Shown in pieces: positions 52,556-61,697 of a stretch of DNA of 64,000 nucleotides. A model generated the notes under the pieces. That model did not search any database, had not been told where the DNA came from, and saw only the letters and a program-made list of their open reading frames with translations. Source of the DNA: Hymenobacter guriensis (lineage in GTDB: Bacteria > Bacteroidota > Bacteroidia > Cytophagales > Hymenobacteraceae); assembly GCF_015773195.1 (NCBI RefSeq), contig NZ_JADWYK010000002.1, positions 248,001-312,000 on the forward strand, written 5' to 3'. The position numbers were made by a program, and so were the translations under genes. Position 1 is the first letter of the stretch. Each line of letters begins with the position of its first letter.

Positions 52556-53098
52556 TCAGGAAATACGGCCGGCGGGTCCATACGTTGCGGCCAGCAGCTC
52601 ATCTACCAGAAAGCAGGCCTGCTCGAAGCGCCTCACCGGCTCCCCGTTGATATCGGCAAAGGGAGAGGGGCCATCTTCCAGCTCGCTGCGGTACAGGTCG
52701 TGGAAATGCTGACGCAGGTTGGGATGCTCCCGCAACGGGTCGGGGTACCAGGGCAGGTCTACGTCCAGCAACAGCACCAGGTCGTAGCGGCGGCGCTCCA
52801 TTTCCCGCAAAATCCACTCGGGGCAGTAGCCAAAGGCATGCTCACTCCAGATCTTGATTACCAGCAGGTCGGTGTCGCAGAAGACCACGCGGTGAGCCCG
52901 GGCCGCGGCGGCGTCTTCGGCGGCCATCTGCCCCCGCGCAATGGCTTCCAGGTCGTCGAGGGTGTAGTGCGCGCCCTGGCGCTCCAGGTATTCGCGGGCA
53001 AACTCCGGCGCCCACACCGTACCGTAGTGGTCGGCCAGCTGCTGGCTAAGCGTGGTTTTGCCCGTCGATTCGGGGCCGGTAAGCGAAATACGCAGCAT
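52556..53098 (-). CDS. NadR-like P-loop kinase (ribosylnicotinamide kinase-type)
   Basis: This 180-residue P-loop protein has Walker A GPESTGKTTLSQQL at residues 8-21 and PEFAREYLERQG, FCDTDLLVIKIWSEHAFG and LLLDVDLPWYPDPLREHP, matching the C-terminal kinase domain of NadR. That domain phosphorylates ribosylnicotinamide to NMN. The gene follows a Pnu-type transporter gene, which fits uptake plus phosphorylation. Because a TPP riboswitch receptor is close by, a thiamine kinase function is an alternative. Confidence 0.82.
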   Translation of the reverse strand: MLRISLTGPESTGKTTLSQQLADHYGTVWAPEFAREYLERQGAHYTLDDLEAIARGQMAAEDAAAARAHRVVFCDTDLLVIKIWSEHAFGYCPEWILREMERRRYDLVLLLDVDLPWYPDPLREHPNLRQHFHDLYRSELEDGPSPFADINGEPVRRFEQACFLVDELLAATYGPAGRIS

Positions 53099-53151
53099 TC
53101 TTTTATGAATGAATAATCAAGATTGAGAAATGAAGAATTCAGGTAGACGGC

Positions 53152-53790
53152 TTATAACTTCATGGGTAATTCCTCCTTCTTCATTGATTTTCGCCACTGC
53201 CAGTAGCCGTACGAAGCCAGCACGAGGTACAGAGCGTACAGGGCGCTGGTGGGGTACAGCTCCTTATACCACAGGATGGGCACGTAGATAATATCGACTA
53301 CAATCCAGAGCCACCAGTTTTCCAGGCGCTTGCGCATCAGCAGGTACTGCGCAGCCAGGCTGGTGGCGGTAGTAAAACTGTCCCAATGCGGCAGGGCAGC
53401 ATCGGTGTGGCGCTGCAGGTAGTAACCAAAGCCCAGCGTGAAAGCGGCCACAAACAGCCCGCAGACCAGCCACTCTATCGGCCGCGTGCGCGTCACGACC
53501 AGCGGCGTCTTGCTTCGGCCGCCGTAGAGCCACTCGTACCAGCCGTACACGCTCAGCCCGATAAACAGGGTTTGCAGCAGCGAATCGGAATACAGCTGGG
53601 CGCGGTAGTACACCACCACGTAGAGGGCGCAGCTGAAAATGGCAATGGGAAAGTTCCAGAGCGACTCGCGGGCCGCCAGCCACACGCAGGCAAACCCTGT
53701 GAGCACAGCCGCCCATTCCAGGGGGCTCTGGCCCACGGCGGCAGTCAGGAACTCGAAGAAGGAAGACGGCACAGCAGACTGATTAAACAC
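53152..53790 (-). CDS. Pnu-family vitamin transporter (PnuC or PnuT)
   Basis: This protein of about 212 residues has seven membrane helices. Visible motifs are LAARESLWNFPIAIFSCALYV cut by the helix pattern, GLSVYGWYEWLYGG and RKRLENWWLWIVVDIIYVP, all typical of the PnuC family. PnuC members take up nicotinamide riboside; PnuT members take up thiamine. The start is the GTG at 53790, because the promoter box at 53823-53830 lies just upstream and would be inside any longer frame. The NadR-like kinase gene follows 53 bases later. Confidence 0.87.
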   Translation of the reverse strand: MFNQSAVPSSFFEFLTAAVGQSPLEWAAVLTGFACVWLAARESLWNFPIAIFSCALYVVVYYRAQLYSDSLLQTLFIGLSVYGWYEWLYGGRSKTPLVVTRTRPIEWLVCGLFVAAFTLGFGYYLQRHTDAALPHWDSFTTATSLAAQYLLMRKRLENWWLWIVVDIIYVPILWYKELYPTSALYALYLVLASYGYWQWRKSMKKEELPMKL

Positions 53791-53822
53791 GGAAACCCAA
53801 CCGGCTACCGCCAACGGCCGGT

Positions 53823-53830
53823 CAAAGCTA
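53823..53830 (-). promoter_or_regulatory. TAGCTTTG -7 box for the Pnu operon
   Basis: The minus strand reads TAGCTTTG, an exact TAnnTTTG match, 32 bases before the GTG start. It supports that start and diverges from the rhodanese promoter. No riboswitch is seen here. Confidence 0.6.
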
Positions 53831-53843
53831 ACGAGCAATGCGG

Positions 53844-53851
53844 TATTTTTG
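53844..53851 (+). promoter_or_regulatory. TATTTTTG -7 box for the rhodanese gene
   Basis: TATTTTTG matches TAnnTTTG and lies 42 bases before the start at 53894. Confidence 0.55.
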
Positions 53852-53893
53852 CGGAGGGCACTCCTGTTTTTTATCCTGTTCCGGCCCGTTTCC

Positions 53894-54217
53894 ATGCTTC
53901 CCGAACTCTCTCCTGCCGACCTGCACGCCCGCCTGCAGCGCGGCGACGCCCTCCAGCTCATCGACGTGCGCCAGCCCGACGAGTACGCCTACTGCCGCAT
54001 CGAGGGCAGCCGCCTGATTCCGCTGGGCGAGCTGCCCGGCCGCGCCCAAGAAATCGACCCGGAGGTGCCCGCCGTGCTCATCTGCCACCACGGTGTGCGC
54101 TCCATGCAGGCCCTGGCCTACCTGCAGCACCGCCACGAGCTGACGAATCTGCTGAACCTGCGCGGCGGCATCCACGCCTGGAGCACGCAGGTCGATTCGT
54201 CGGTGGCTATTTATTAA
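53894..54217 (+). CDS. rhodanese-like sulfurtransferase
   Basis: This 107-residue single rhodanese domain has LIDVRQPDEYAYCRIEGS and the active-site loop CHHGVRSM, with the catalytic Cys and the Arg expected for persulfide chemistry. The fold ends with LRGGIHAWS. The physiological acceptor is unknown. The ATG at 53894 begins the domain directly; the longer frame has an unlikely leader containing the promoter box. Confidence 0.93.
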   Translation: MLPELSPADLHARLQRGDALQLIDVRQPDEYAYCRIEGSRLIPLGELPGRAQEIDPEVPAVLICHHGVRSMQALAYLQHRHELTNLLNLRGGIHAWSTQVDSSVAIY

Positions 54218-54316
54218 GGCCCATTGTTTTTAGCCCGCAGAAGACGCTGAAGGATGCGCAGAGGCCGCGGTGCTGTTCAACGGATGCTGCGAGATAATAC
54301 GTACTGAACCAAGCCC

Positions 54317-56845
54317 ATGCGCCTCCCTGACCTCCCTATTCAAGAAGCCCTGCCGGAGCTGCTGGCCACGCTGCAAACCCACTGCACGGCCGTGCTGCAG
54401 GCCCCACCGGGTGCCGGCAAAACCACCATCGTACCACTGGCGCTGCTGGCGGCTGATTGGCGGCAGGACGGGCGCATCATCGTGCTGGAGCCGCGCCGGC
54501 TAGCCGCCCGCGCCGCCGCTACCCGCATGGCTCAGCTGCTGGACGAGCCAGTAGGCCACACCGTGGGCTACCGGATGCGTCTGGAAAGCAAGGTTTCCAA
54601 GCACACGCGCATTGAGGTCGTTACGGAAGTTCTGCTGACGCGCCAGCTGCAGGACGACCCTTCGCTGGAAGGCGTAGCCGCGGTGCTCTTCGATGAGTTC
54701 CACGAACGTAGTCTGCAGGCCGACCTGGGCCTGGCGCTGGCCCTGGACGCGCAAAGCGTGCTGCGGCCCGACCTGCGCATTCTGGTGATGTCGGCCACGC
54801 TGGACGCCGACCGGCTGGGCGCCTGGCTGAGGGCACCGGTGGTGCGCAGCCAGGGCCGCATGTTTCCCGTCGAAACCCACTACCTGAGTCCGCAGCGGGC
54901 CGCCACGGTTTCGCGCCGCCCCCACGAAAAGCTGCAGGACCTCGCCCCCGCCATCATCCGCGAGGCCCTGGCTCAGCACCCCACCGGCGACGTGTTGGTG
55001 TTTCTGCCCGGCCTGGCCGACCAGCGCCGCGTGGCCGAAAAGCTAACGACTTTGCCCGCTTCGGTCGATGTGCACACCCTGCACGGCGAGCTGCCGGCCG
55101 AGCAGCAGGACGCCGCCCTGCGCCCCGCCCCGGCCGGCCGCCGCAAAGTGGTGCTGGCCACCAGCATTGCCGAAACCAGCCTCACTATTGAGGGCGTCAC
55201 GATGGTAGTGGATGGGGGCTATGCCCGCGTGCCCCGGTTCGAGCTACGCTCCGGCCTCACCACGCTGGGTACCGAGCCCGTCAGCCAAGCCGCCGCCGAC
55301 CAGCGCCGGGGCCGCGCCGGCCGCCTTGGCCCCGGCACCTGCTACCGCCTCTGGACGGAGGCCGAGTTCCGGGAACTGCCCCACCATCTGGCCCCCGAAA
55401 TCCTCACCGCCGACCTCAGCTCCCTGGCCCTGGAGCTGGCCCTCTGGGGCACTCGCGACGCGTCTACCCTGCGCTGGCTCGATACTCCGCCCGCCCCTGC
55501 CCTGGCCCAGGCCCGCGACCTGCTGGTGCGCCTGCAGGCCCTCACGCCCGAAGTATTGCCCACCGCCCACGGCCGGGCACTGGCCGGGCTAGGGCTGGCC
55601 CCGCGGTTGGCCCACCTAGTGGTGCGGGGGCAGGAAATCGGGCACGGCGCCACGGCCTGCGCCCTGGCCGCTCTGCTCACGGAGCGCGACATTCTGCGCC
55701 CCGCCGACGGGTCGTTCGGGCCGCCCGATTTGCGGTTGCGCCTCGAAGCCCTGCACACCGGCCGGGCCCCTTTGCCGGGGCTGCTGCCCGACGCCGGGGC
55801 CGTGCGCCGGGTGCGCGAAGCCGCCGCGGTGTTGCGTACCCGGGTGCAGGCCAAGGGGACTATCGAGCCCGATGCGGCCGGCCTGCTGGCAGCCCTAGCT
55901 TACCCCGACCGGCTGGCTCAGCGCGAAACCCCGGAGCGCGTGCGCCTCGTGACGGGGCAGCGGGCTACGCTGCCAGCCGAATTCTTTGGACAGCAGGACG
56001 TGTTTTTTGCCGTGGCCGCGCTGGAAGGCCTGGCCGCGCAGCCCCGTGCCGGGCTGGCTGCGCCCCTTTCCCGCGCTGAGCTCGAAGAGTATTTCACCCA
56101 GCAAATCGAAACCCGGGACGAAGTGCGCTGGGATGAGACCCTCGGCCGTGTCACGGCCCGCCGCCTGCGCCGCCTGGGGGCCTTGGTGCTGTCGGATGCC
56201 CATCTGCCCAACCCCGACCCAGACGCCATTTCGGCTGCTTTACTGGAGGCGCTGCAAGCCGGCGGCACCGCCCGCCTGCCCTGGCCGGAAACGGCGGTGC
56301 GTTTGCGGGAACGACTAGGGTTTCTGCATCAGCTGCAGCCCGAAAGCTGGCCCGACGTGTCGGATGCGGCCCTGCTGGCGGAGCTGGAAGAGTGGCTGGG
56401 CCCGCACCTGACCGGTGTAAAGTCATTGGCGGAGCTAAGCCGCGTGGACTTTGCGGAAGCCCTGCTCAGCCGGTTGCCGGGCGGCTGGAGCCAACGCCAG
56501 GAGCTGGACCGTCTGGCTCCCGCTCACCTCGAAGTGCCCACCGGCTCCCGCATCCGCCTCGACTACTCCGACCCGAACGCGCCGGTGCTGGCCGTGCGGC
56601 TGCAGGAAATATTCGGGCTGCTGGATACACCCAGCGTGGGTGGCGGCCGGGTGCCGCTCACCCTGCACCTGCTTTCCCCCGGCTACCGCCCCGCCCAGGT
56701 CACGCGCGACCTGCGCAGCTTCTGGACCAGCAGCTACTTTGATGTGCGCAAGGAGCTGCGCGGGCGCTACCCCAAGCACTACTGGCCCGAAAACCCGCTG
56801 GAAGCCCAGGCCATCCGGGGCACCAAAAAGCAGAACGGGCTGTAA
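54317..56845 (+). CDS. hrpB: ATP-dependent helicase HrpB
   Basis: This 842-residue DEAH-type helicase has Walker A PPGAGKTT near residue 30, the Walker B-type LFDEFHERSL (DEFH) near residue 120, SATLDADRL, and motif VI region QRRGRAGRLGPGTCYRL. It ends with the HrpB C-terminal domain (YFDVRKELRGRYPKHYWPENP). The substrate is thought to be RNA, but the physiological role is unclear in most bacteria. It is monocistronic. The region just upstream (54218-54316) carries a GCAGAAGACGCTGAAGG repeat-like remnant. Confidence 0.93.
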   Translation: MRLPDLPIQEALPELLATLQTHCTAVLQAPPGAGKTTIVPLALLAADWRQDGRIIVLEPRRLAARAAATRMAQLLDEPVGHTVGYRMRLESKVSKHTRIEVVTEVLLTRQLQDDPSLEGVAAVLFDEFHERSLQADLGLALALDAQSVLRPDLRILVMSATLDADRLGAWLRAPVVRSQGRMFPVETHYLSPQRAATVSRRPHEKLQDLAPAIIREALAQHPTGDVLVFLPGLADQRRVAEKLTTLPASVDVHTLHGELPAEQQDAALRPAPAGRRKVVLATSIAETSLTIEGVTMVVDGGYARVPRFELRSGLTTLGTEPVSQAAADQRRGRAGRLGPGTCYRLWTEAEFRELPHHLAPEILTADLSSLALELALWGTRDASTLRWLDTPPAPALAQARDLLVRLQALTPEVLPTAHGRALAGLGLAPRLAHLVVRGQEIGHGATACALAALLTERDILRPADGSFGPPDLRLRLEALHTGRAPLPGLLPDAGAVRRVREAAAVLRTRVQAKGTIEPDAAGLLAALAYPDRLAQRETPERVRLVTGQRATLPAEFFGQQDVFFAVAALEGLAAQPRAGLAAPLSRAELEEYFTQQIETRDEVRWDETLGRVTARRLRRLGALVLSDAHLPNPDPDAISAALLEALQAGGTARLPWPETAVRLRERLGFLHQLQPESWPDVSDAALLAELEEWLGPHLTGVKSLAELSRVDFAEALLSRLPGGWSQRQELDRLAPAHLEVPTGSRIRLDYSDPNAPVLAVRLQEIFGLLDTPSVGGGRVPLTLHLLSPGYRPAQVTRDLRSFWTSSYFDVRKELRGRYPKHYWPENPLEAQAIRGTKKQNGL

Positions 56846-56961
56846 GGCAGCCGCGTCTGATGCCGGAAGCTTAAGCGGCAACAGGGAATCACCCGCTATG
56901 CCCTTATTACCTTCTTTTGCAGCCGAAGTATAAGGCGGGGACGATCTGCTTTCTACCAGCT

Positions 56962-57801
56962 CTAGCCCGATAAAGAGTCGATGTCGGGAGGGTTCTGGCT
57001 CTGCTTGGACGTGGGGGTGTAGTGGCGGTGCAGCCAGCGGCTGAGGCCGCCCAGCCCGGGGAACAGCACCCGCTCCGTAATGCCGGCCTGATCGAGCTTG
57101 TCGCGCACTTCCCACTTCAGCCGGGCCGGGATAAGAATGCGGAAAAACAGCTCGGGGTGCTGCTCCAGCCACTCATGCAGCGTGGCCTGGGCCGAGTTCA
57201 TCAACGAAAACAACGCATACTGGTGCACAATGCGGGCGTCGAGCGACGGGGGCTCCAGAAACAGCAGAAACGGCTCCTGCTGCAGCATTTCCAGGTCGCG
57301 CAGGTTGGTGCAGAGGGGTTCCAGCAGCTCGGGCGTAAACACGTTGGAGCCTTCGGTGCGCAGGGCCGCGCGCAGACCGGCAGGCAGAAACTCAGCCGCT
57401 TTCACATAGTCGATGGCCCAGATGACCCCATCCTGGTCGTAGGCCTCAAGGTCATCGGTGGCGAAGTGCAGGGCCACGTAGGGCGAGTACGTCCAGTCGA
57501 GCATGCGGGTGGGCAGGCCGTGGTGCTGGGCCAGGGCCAGCCAGTTCCACACGGAAGTGCCGGGCTGGCTGAAGTCGCGGGCGTACTTGCGGAAGTTGCG
57601 CAGCAAGTGGTTTTCCAGCTGCCCGTACTCGCCGCCCAGCCGTTGCAGGCTGGTGGTGAGGGCCCATTCCTTGGAGCGCAGCCCCCGGTATACAAACGGG
57701 GAGCGGTAGCGGCCGATGCGCCCGTCCCAGGTGTCGCGGAACAGGGCCTGCTGCAGATCAGCCCAGGAAGTTACTACGAGGTCGTTGAGGGTGGGAAGCA
57801 C
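56962..57801 (-). CDS. FRG-domain protein
   Basis: This protein of about 279 residues contains the FRG domain: FVYRGLRSKEWALTTSLQRLG at the N-terminus and WNWLALAQHHGLPTRMLDWT near residue 90, with the Arg/Gly and His residues after which the domain is named. FRG proteins are widespread in accessory DNA and are often linked to phage defence, but the mechanism is not settled. A GTG at 57801 is used because the family usually starts near it and a TATCTTG-like box is just upstream. An ATG at 57897 would add 32 residues. It is divergent from the AT-rich orphan at 57976. Confidence 0.8.
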   Translation of the reverse strand: MLPTLNDLVVTSWADLQQALFRDTWDGRIGRYRSPFVYRGLRSKEWALTTSLQRLGGEYGQLENHLLRNFRKYARDFSQPGTSVWNWLALAQHHGLPTRMLDWTYSPYVALHFATDDLEAYDQDGVIWAIDYVKAAEFLPAGLRAALRTEGSNVFTPELLEPLCTNLRDLEMLQQEPFLLFLEPPSLDARIVHQYALFSLMNSAQATLHEWLEQHPELFFRILIPARLKWEVRDKLDQAGITERVLFPGLGGLSRWLHRHYTPTSKQSQNPPDIDSLSG

Positions 57802-57975
57802 GGAGAAGAAGTTAGGGCCGGCAAGATACGTGCAGAAGTATAGCGGCTCCGACGCTAGTTGGTTATTGTGGAGCCGCCGGTTTGCAAAGCCGGGCAAACA
57901 CAGTGCAGTGGAATAGTTGTCTTACTTTGTTGCTGTTCCCGCTCCTAATTTTAAATCTATTTTGCCCCACATCTT

Positions 57976-58584
57976 ATGCATAAACTATCTTTCAAATTGC
58001 CGATGATTGATGACAAGCTATTAAGCTTTGAAATACTTACTGGCCATAGGTGGACGAGCAGCATTGAAAGTGCAACGCCTTGCGAAGTACTAGAAGATGC
58101 AGATGGAGAGAACCTGACCCTTTACTTATCAGATGAGGGCATATGTTACGGGCAGCTTAACTCGTTCAACTCGTTTGATTTTGACGAGTCAGAACCAGAC
58201 TGGGACGAAGGCTTTGACCAAAAGAGACAGTTGTCGCCTGTAACAAGATATGGGTATGCTTTTCACTCCGTTGACGATGCACATAATTTCTGGGAACACA
58301 TTCGGAATACGTGGCATGATCAATCCACAGCTTATGGTTTTGTCCGCTTAAACCCATCAGAGCAAAAGCAATTGCTCCAAGGCAAATCAGCCGCGAAAAT
58401 CACTGAGCAATACAACATAGAAGGCTGGGAAAGCTTGCAACTGACTGATGGCCGAGTATTGCTTAAAAATTCGCACCGGACAGATAAAGCGCACGCCAGC
58501 CTTTTCAATACGTTGGCTGATTATCTAATAGACAAAAAGGCCAACGACGATTTTCTCGATTTTATAAATCGGCAAAAGGATTAG
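57976..58584 (+). CDS. AT-rich orphan gene, 202 residues
   Basis: This cytosolic, acidic protein without signal peptide contains many aromatic residues and a charged segment FDFDESEPDWDEGFD near residues 65-79. It has two Cys and a long helical tail (LADYLIDKKANDDFLDFINR). The gene is clearly AT-richer than hrpB, FRG and the SDR gene around it and may be recently acquired. No family is recognised. It is divergent from the FRG gene, 174 bases away. Confidence 0.65.
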   Translation: MHKLSFKLPMIDDKLLSFEILTGHRWTSSIESATPCEVLEDADGENLTLYLSDEGICYGQLNSFNSFDFDESEPDWDEGFDQKRQLSPVTRYGYAFHSVDDAHNFWEHIRNTWHDQSTAYGFVRLNPSEQKQLLQGKSAAKITEQYNIEGWESLQLTDGRVLLKNSHRTDKAHASLFNTLADYLIDKKANDDFLDFINRQKD

Positions 58585-58607
58585 AACAACCTTACAAACA
58601 CGCAAAA

Positions 58608-58634
58608 AGCCCCGCAGCACGCGGCTACGGGGCT
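58608..58634. terminator. terminator between AT-rich orphan and SDR gene
   Basis: AGCCCCG pairs with CGGGGCT, with an inner AGC/GCT extension, and on the minus strand TTTTTGCG follows. It best serves the SDR gene. Confidence 0.7.
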
Positions 58635-58656
58635 GTTCCTGGAGTTGCAAACGAGG

Positions 58657-59502
58657 CTACTCCCCCGCTGGGTAATCGGCGGAGTCGCCGAGGTCGGCCA
58701 CGCTGGCCAGCTCCTGCACCAGGGCGGTGAACTTGTCGCGGGCACCTTTCACGGCGGCTTTGCCCAGGGGCAGATGCAGGGGCGGATTTTCCTGGTGCAC
58801 CACCTCAAACATGATGCGGGCGGCGCGCTGCGGGTCGCCGGGCTGGCGGCCGCTGTAGCCTTGGATGCCTTTCAGGTTTTCGCCCACGGTAGCGCGGTAG
58901 TCCTCAATGGCCGTATCCACGTAGGTGGCCGAGGAGCCGGCCCACTCCGTGCGGAAGCCGCTGGGCTCGATGTTGGTGACTTTGATGCCGAGCGGGGCTA
59001 CCTGCTGGGCCAGGCTTTCCCCAATGGCTTCCAGGGCAAACTTGCTGGCGTTGTAGACGCCCACGCCGGGAAACGTTTTGAGGCCACCAATGCTGGTGAT
59101 GTTGAGCACATGCCCGCTGCGCCGCTCGCGCAGGTGAGGCAGCACGGCCCGCAGCACCCGCAGCGGCCCGAACACGTTCACGTCGAACTGGCGCTGCACC
59201 TCTGCCTCACCGATTTCCTCGATGCTGCCCAGGGAGCCGTAGCCGGCGTTGTTGACGACCACATCAAGGTGGCCGAAAAACTGGATAGCGTCCTGCACGG
59301 CCTGCTGCACCTGCTGCTCATTCACCACATCGCACACGAAGCCACGGGCGCGGGTGTTGTCTTTCTGGGAGAATTCCTCAGCCTGGGCCGGCTGGCGGAA
59401 GGTAGCGGCCACGGAGTCGCCCTGGCTGAGGCAGTATTCGGCCAGCTCTTTGCCGAAACCGGTGCTGACGCCGGTAATAAACCAGGTTTTAGGAGTTGCC
59501 AT
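58657..59502 (-). CDS. short-chain dehydrogenase/reductase (SDR)
   Basis: This 281-residue classical SDR has the NAD(P)-binding TGVSTGFGKELAE near residue 10, NNAGYGSLG, the catalytic Ser and YNASKFALEA (YxxxK). The length and the GSIEEI loop suit a group of reductases acting on unknown carbonyl substrates. The ATG at 59502 gives the usual N-terminus. It stands alone next to a repeat-containing intergenic region. Confidence 0.9.
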   Translation of the reverse strand: MATPKTWFITGVSTGFGKELAEYCLSQGDSVAATFRQPAQAEEFSQKDNTRARGFVCDVVNEQQVQQAVQDAIQFFGHLDVVVNNAGYGSLGSIEEIGEAEVQRQFDVNVFGPLRVLRAVLPHLRERRSGHVLNITSIGGLKTFPGVGVYNASKFALEAIGESLAQQVAPLGIKVTNIEPSGFRTEWAGSSATYVDTAIEDYRATVGENLKGIQGYSGRQPGDPQRAARIMFEVVHQENPPLHLPLGKAAVKGARDKFTALVQELASVADLGDSADYPAGE

Positions 59503-59653
59503 ATCGAAAGGGTACGGTGAAGTCGAAAAGGGGAAAAAGAGAAGAAGCCGCCCGTTTCCGGGGCGACTGAGTTCTTTAACCGCCAAACCGCCCCGGCGGT
59601 TTTCCGGCAGGAGGCGCCAAGGCTGCTCAGCCGTTGCCCGGCAACTACTTCAT

Positions 59654-59870
59654 AAATACCCCCGCCCGAACGCAAAACACTCCCGCCCAGATACGAAACA
59701 CTTCCGCCCGAACGCAAAACACCTCCGCCCGAACACAAAATACCTCCGTCTAAACACGAAACCCCTCCGCTCTAACATAAAACACCTGTGCCCGGATGCG
59801 TAACACCTGCGTCCAGAAGCGCAACACCTCCGCCCAAGTCGAAAACACTTCCGCCCGAATCCAAAACACG
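59654..59870. repeat. 21-bp tandem repeat array upstream of guaB
   Basis: About ten imperfect units of 21 bases follow the approximate consensus AAAACACCTCCGCCCGAAC plus two variable bases. Units differ at several positions, so the array is old or diverging. It occupies the gap between the SDR gene (ending its leader at 59503) and the guaB promoter, and all frames remain open because the period is seven codons. It is probably a non-coding minisatellite. The rest of 59503-60021 shows nothing else but the guaB promoter. Confidence 0.85.
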
Positions 59871-59978
59871 CTTGATGCCAGGCGTAACCCCGTAGCAAAC
59901 GGCCGGCGCAGGCACCGCTTAGGCCCGGCTGCCGGTATTTCGCCACCGTTTGATAACACGGAAGCCGATTATTCGCCG

Positions 59979-59986
59979 TAGCTTTG
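59979..59986 (+). promoter_or_regulatory. TAGCTTTG -7 box for guaB
   Basis: TAGCTTTG matches TAnnTTTG and lies 35 bases before the guaB start and about 108 bases after the tandem array. Confidence 0.6.
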
Positions 59987-59997
59987 CCCGGCAATAA

Positions 59998-61494
<1,497 letters not shown>

Positions 61495-61527
61495 AAATTA
61501 GTTGGCTCAGTTTCTGAGGACTGCCCG

Positions 61528-61567
61528 CGGAGGCGGCTCGTACAGCGGGCTGCCTCCGTATTTTTTT
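61528..61567 (+). terminator. terminator after guaB
   Basis: CGGAGGC pairs with GCCTCCG, with partial inner pairing, followed by TATTTTTTT. It lies 33 bases after the guaB stop. Confidence 0.8.
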
Positions 61568-61697
61568 ATAAATCCGGGAACCTCTCCGACCGGAATACAA
61601 TTTGCTAGCGGCTGCGGCATAAACCCGGCTACTGTTTTATCTTGCTCCCTCATTGCCCGCCGCTCGTTCCCGCGGGCATGGCTTCTTCACCGTTTTC

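Noticed and set aside
53100-53150. AT-rich string GAATAATCAAGATTGAGAAA between the kinase-like and Pnu genes, considered as a repeat
   Set aside because: It resembles simple AT-rich repeats known in Bacteroidota, but no second copy or pairing partner is visible in the window.
59249-59803. Plus-strand open frame with repeats of the KHLRPNT kind
   Set aside because: Its first half is antisense to the SDR gene and its second half is the tandem array read through. There is no independent evidence of coding.
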